Made by a program: the position numbers and the translations under genes. From Archivesica marissinica (taxonomy: Eukaryota; Mollusca; Bivalvia; Venerida; Vesicomyidae): DNA of 64,000 nucleotides. Position 1 is the first letter of the stretch; each line of letters opens with the position of its first letter. The DNA is taken from NCBI GenBank assembly GCA_014843695.1, contig CM026397.1, positions 38,513,952 to 38,577,951 of the forward strand. The letters run 5' to 3'. The notes beneath the pieces are model-generated. The model had not been told where the DNA came from. It did not search any database and saw nothing but the letters and a program-made list of their open reading frames with translations. This document shows, piece by piece, positions 58,201 to 61,200 of this stretch.

Positions 58201-61200
58201 TTAACTTAGCCACGCCCCCAGTGTATTGAAATCTATACAACATTGTCAAAATGCCAATGTTTCAATTCTGGTCTGCCATAATGAAGACGTAATCTCACTT
58301 CCGTTCGCTATGAGAATAATGCACTTAATCATGTGTAATTTGGAGGACAGTTAATTAGTGTAATGCTTGAATTACTATTACAGTAATACACATTTCCAAC
58401 ATATGAATAATGCAGAACATCACACTAAATCACCGCCATTTTGGTGATGAGATTCAGCGATATGTTGAACGATATTGATTGGCTCATTGGTTTGACGAGC
58501 TAATGAATTATTCATATTGACTATTTTGAATTTGAATAGCATGCCCTTAGCTACGGAAAAAACATATTATCGGCGTCAATTTTTTCCAGTCCCGCATCCC
58601 GAGTATTTAACTGGGACTTTTTATACATCGATGGAGCTGCTTACTTTTTAAACAAGATCCGAGTATTGTCTTGCGGCTACAAAGCAATTGTAATATTCAC
58701 AATAAGAAGTGCTAATCCCTTACTTTTAAAGCCCCCTTTCCTTCCTTTCATGTCCCCTTTGCCTGCATCCCCAGCATCCTTTAGGACCGACATAGCTGTG
58801 TTGAAATTATCATCCCTAAACTCTCCCTAAATCAACGAAATATAGATGCAATGTACAGTCAAACCTGTCTTAGCAGCCAGCCAAGGGAATCACAGAAAGT
58901 GGTTGCTTAGCACAGGTGGCTGCTTAATAGAGGTAAAATATATAATTAAACAACATATTGGGAATCTAGAAACTGGCTGCTTAATACAGGTTGGCTTCTT
59001 AATACAGGTGATCACTAACACAGGTTTGACTGTAGACACATTTATAAATAAATACTGTTTCAATCCAGACTCGTTCACAATACTGCAATTTAGTCCCTAA
59101 CACTGATAAATGGTTCCATGTCCCGACTGACGGCACAGCATGCATGTTATGTTTGGGCAGCAGCAGCATAGGATACCGAGATCTTCTGGTTGTCGAACTT
59201 GCAACAAGGGACACACACTCCACCCACCGCTGTTTTACGGACGTGGTGAAGGTATAGACAGAGCCTAGAGCGACATAAGACGACTGTGTGACTATTTGCC
59301 AGATGACCAACTGAGAGGAGGGTGGACCTAATAAGGACCTGTTTTTGAAAGAAGCTACCAGCATCACCGGATGTCACATTTTATCGGACCACCAACAGAC
59401 ACTACAAAAACACTCTACACGACAACATCCAGCAAATCTACACACGTCATCATGAATAATCGACGGTACTTGGCTAGGCAAGTATTAATATTGTAGAAGT
59501 CGTGATAGCGCCGTGGTAGCGCGTTCGCTCCAGGTGTGAAAGGTCTGGAGTTCGAGCCCCGCTGGAGCTGTTACGATTGTGCCTTAGGCAAGGCCTTTAA
59601 ATTCCACATTGCCTCTTCTCTCTCTCGTGGCGATGGATTCCATCAGGAATGAGGTCTCGAGAGTGATTAAGATGTAAGAACTTGTTTCGAGCTAAAATAA
59701 ATTAGTATAAACTAAGTATTAATATTCTTCTAGAAACGCTTGCCCACGTGGCTCGTCAGAGATGTGGATAAAGAAACCCAAACATCATATTTTGGGTCCA
59801 TGTAGGTGAGTTTATGTAGTAGATATATCTGAGTGCACTGTCGCATACAAGGAACACCTAGAATGCGGATCCATACACGCCTGTATGCATGTATACCTGA
59901 TGTAACCTACTTTACATGAATAACTGTCAAGAATTGATATGTTTCAGTTGTGCAAGATGTCACTTACATTTTCATCGACGACCAGATGTATGCCGTCACC
60001 TCCTGAAGGATATATGTAGTGTTGTAACGGTGTAGGTCTGTAGTCTGTGTAGACAACGTGGCAAGGCTAAAATAAAGTAACCAGTTTTATACACAAGAAG
60101 GTGGATCTGTTGGCAACAGAAGAATTTGTCTGCTGAATTCAACATACAATAACAAATTGTGGAAGTTGTGATATCGCAGTTGTAGCACTTTCGCCCCACT
60201 GGAGCCGTTACGATTGTGCCCTTACAAGGCATTTAAATTCCACGTTGCCTCTTCTCTCTCCCTCCTGACGACGAATGAGGACTCTAGAGTGATTAATATA
60301 ATTTGGATATTCGGTCGGAAAGGTATTCGAATATTCGATATAATTCTATCAAAAACTCAAAATCACTCACTCTTATAAAAATTGCCAAATTAACCTAATT
60401 TTTAAAAGAAAATCATGTATCTGCATTTATGATTTTTGCAAATATAATACTTTTTCCGAATACTGGAATAGTTTTCGGATATTCGGACGTGCGAGCGTAT
60501 ATTCGTTGATATCCCTTGATTTTACGGTCATGGTATTAAAGCTAGGAGTACCTGTTTATGAAGATGACAAATCCACTCTGCAAATTGTCTGGCATTTGGA
60601 ATTGTGGCTGACAGGAATACGTAGTGTACATTATCCGGTAATAAAATAATTGTCTCTTCCCATACAACACCTCTCTCTGTCGGTAAAAGGTTAAAAACAT
60701 AGGAATAAGATGCTTGTATTCTACTGTAAAGGAAGAAGTTTCTACATTACGTACGAGATCGAACAGAAACTGCATGCTTGAGCAGATCTAGTCTTAACAT
60801 AAGTTTTTTTTAGTTTTTCACACCAGCAGCTAAATAACACATTTTTAACAGACAGATCTGTAGTCCAGTGCTAATATGCATATTCAATCCTCCATTTGAC
60901 ACTAAAAAAATTAACAGTCTTTCAGATGGGACGTTAAACCGAGGTCTCGTGTCGGTGTTTTACACCGTGCACGTAAAAGAACCAGAGGATACTCTGGAAT
61001 GGGTCTGGTCTCTGTCTGTAACATTGCACTATCCTCCAAAAATCTAAAATGACTAATCTCGTCAGGAGGCGTCGCTCATATGGGCAACCTGTAGCGTCGA
61101 TAAATAAATGTAAAACACACACAATTTATTTTTAAATAAAACATTTTTCCGAGAGGGAGGAACAATTTAGTGAGACTGCAAAATTAATACCCTCTTGTGT